Positions 63,111-64,000 of a DNA stretch of 64,000 nt are shown one piece after another; the stretch's first letter is position 1, and every line of letters begins with the position of its first letter. The DNA comes from Saccoglossus kowalevskii (Eukaryota; Hemichordata; Enteropneusta; Harrimaniidae). Made by a program: the position numbers and the translations under genes. Location: the NCBI RefSeq assembly GCF_000003605.2, contig NW_003142756.1, positions 54,479 through 118,478 on the forward strand. Direction: 5' to 3'. Under the pieces are notes generated by a model. The model was given only the letters and a program-made list of their open reading frames with translations. It did not search any database and was not told the DNA's origin.

Positions 63111-64000
63111 AGGCGTGGTTAGCACTTGCATGGGAGACTTCCGTAGTAACAAGCGTGAATTTGTTTTCATCGCATACATGGACACATATAAAGCAACGTC
63201 TGCTGTCTTTCTACTGTGATATCAATTATTTATAGTGCAAATTCGTGCAATTTTTGTAACTATTTTAATTAATGGAAAGTTTTTAAATTCTTTCTCATTT
63301 TCAAGAACAAGTTATCGATGCTGTCGGAACGTAGTTGGTTTTAAGCTGTTAAAACACCGTGCAAAATTGTTCAAAGTTGTGCAAAGTTATGGCAAAGTTG
63401 ATAGAAGTATTTGTATATATGTGGTGAGTTGTTGGTATATAAAAACGCGCAGTTGTAAAGTCGACAAATTTAATAAAAGCCAGGTGAACGCCGTCTATAA
63501 ATGTTCACATGAGCTGACTGTAATATGTTAGAAAACAACGTGCAAAGTTTGAAAAATCGAAGGAAATGTTGGTGGAGTTGCTTGTATATTTAACCTAAGT
63601 TTTTGTCATGACAACCCAGCAGTTAAATTTCGTAAACATTAAGTAATTGTATCGAGAATGCCTCATATATAAGTAGATTATCACAACAGCCAACCGAAAA
63701 ATCGACAACAAACTGCTTACAAAGTTGTGAAAAGCGATTGCAAAGTAGGTAGTTTCATTCCGGATTGTTACCTGTGATATCATATTAACAAGTCCCATAG
63801 TTAAAAGTTCGTAAATGTGAATAAAAATGTCCTAAATGACCGTTAAATAACCGTAGTGTTACTCCGAGTATGTAGAGGTCATAGGTCAATTCTAGAAGGT
63901 ATTTGTGCCAGCGATATCGATTTAAAACATCTGAAAACATGAAACAGCCGCCAATTCGGCTTAGTTTCAAATAATGTATGCAGCTGTGTAGTTGGGTGAC
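63111..64000 (+). repeat. Satellite unit 69, class A, cut by the right edge
   Basis: CAGGCGTGG. Dense one-base losses follow up to about 63215, then an ordinary class A unit with GTAGTTGGTTTT and the private ATATGTGGTGAG. The window ends shortly before the next 5S-like segment. Confidence 0.95.

Larger units (their letters stand above)
1..64000 (+). repeat. Tandem satellite array, ~926-bp unit, 69 phased units
   Basis: The whole window is one satellite family in direct head-to-tail orientation; no inverted unit and no unrelated insertion is seen. I phased it on the motif GGGCGTGG (variants AGGCGTGG and TTGGGCGTGG), found 69 times. Most spacings are 924 to 928 bp; exceptions are 914, 999, 922, 932, 916, 930, 919, 655 and 918. 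In each unit the 5S-like segment runs from about 15 bases before the phase point to about 60 bases after it. Order after it: T-run, AT-rich stretch with TTAATTAA, CAAAG cluster, TATA-like box, TATAAATG, palindrome TTGTCATGACAA, GATATC, ATCGAT, and hairpin AGCCG-CCAATT-CGGCT. A+T is roughly two thirds by eye. Long arrays of this kind typically lie in constitutive heterochromatin or at centromeres; that location is inference here. Edges are not in the window, so array size is unknown. Confidence 0.98.

Noticed and set aside
142-63970. Minus-strand reading frames of 60-107 codons that recur once or twice per unit, with near-identical proteins
   Set aside because: They overlap each other in different frames, overlap the plus-strand frames, and are broken, extended or shifted by small indels from unit to unit. 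Their similarity follows from the repeat itself. The 72-bp duplication that keeps frame in unit 12 is a multiple of three by chance.
1-64000. Functional 5S rRNA gene cluster
   Set aside because: The 5' third of 5S is missing and the 3' end is diverged, so the terminal helix of 5S rRNA could not form. The segments are 5S-like relics or a promoter module, not rRNA genes.
1-64000. CRISPR array or prokaryotic repeat system
   Set aside because: The repeat is 926 bp with no unique spacers, and the 5S-like segment is of animal type.
1-64000. Fixed higher-order repeat period
   Set aside because: Matching blocks are seen at 1852, 14816, 17602, 18523, about 27502, 32478 and 37036 bp, with different partners and breakpoints. 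These are near-multiples of the unit but no single larger period fits.

Overview
The window is one uninterrupted head-to-tail satellite DNA array. A single AT-rich unit of about 926 bp is repeated 69 times in the same orientation from base 1 to base 64000, and both ends are cut inside a unit. I find no protein gene, no intact tRNA or rRNA gene, no transposon and no CRISPR array. Short open reading frames (60 to 107 codons, mostly on the minus strand) recur once per unit only because the unit itself recurs; I do not regard them as genes.

The organism is a eukaryote and most probably an animal. Every unit carries a segment of about 75 bp that looks like the 3' two-thirds of an animal-type 5S ribosomal RNA gene: GGTTAGTACTT, then ATGGGAGAC, then a diverged 3' end closed by a run of T. 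The 5S-like sequence includes the region that holds the internal RNA polymerase III control elements (box A, intermediate element, box C) in real 5S genes. The 5' third of a 5S gene is not recognisable. I cannot name the species.

Layout: I phase each unit on GGGCGTGG of the 5S-like segment. Downstream come the T-run, an AT-rich stretch with TTAATTAA, a cluster of CAAAG words at 10-11 bp spacing, a TATA-like box, the 12-bp palindrome TTGTCATGACAA, a region with GATATC and ATCGAT, a short GC hairpin, and then the next 5S-like segment. Units fall into three classes by the CAAAG/TATA-like region. Class A has CACCGTGCAAAG and TATATAAAAACG. Class B has CACCGTTCAAAG, CAATTTG and TTATATAAAATCG. Class C has ATACCGTTCAAAG with the long A-type spacer. 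A' is a class A variant with AAACCACCG. The classes are interspersed with no simple higher-order period.

History visible in the array: blocks of two to four units recur with the same private mutations at 1.85, 14.8, 17.6, 18.5, 27.5, 32.5 and 37.0 kb offsets. There is a 72-bp internal duplication (11346-11489), a 271-bp internal deletion (near 54440), small slippage indels and mosaic units, all as expected from unequal crossover and gene conversion. Three short spots (about 38.84-38.97, 57.93-58.11 and 63.10-63.22 kb) hold dense one-base losses, mainly in homopolymers, and look like poorly polished consensus rather than biology.
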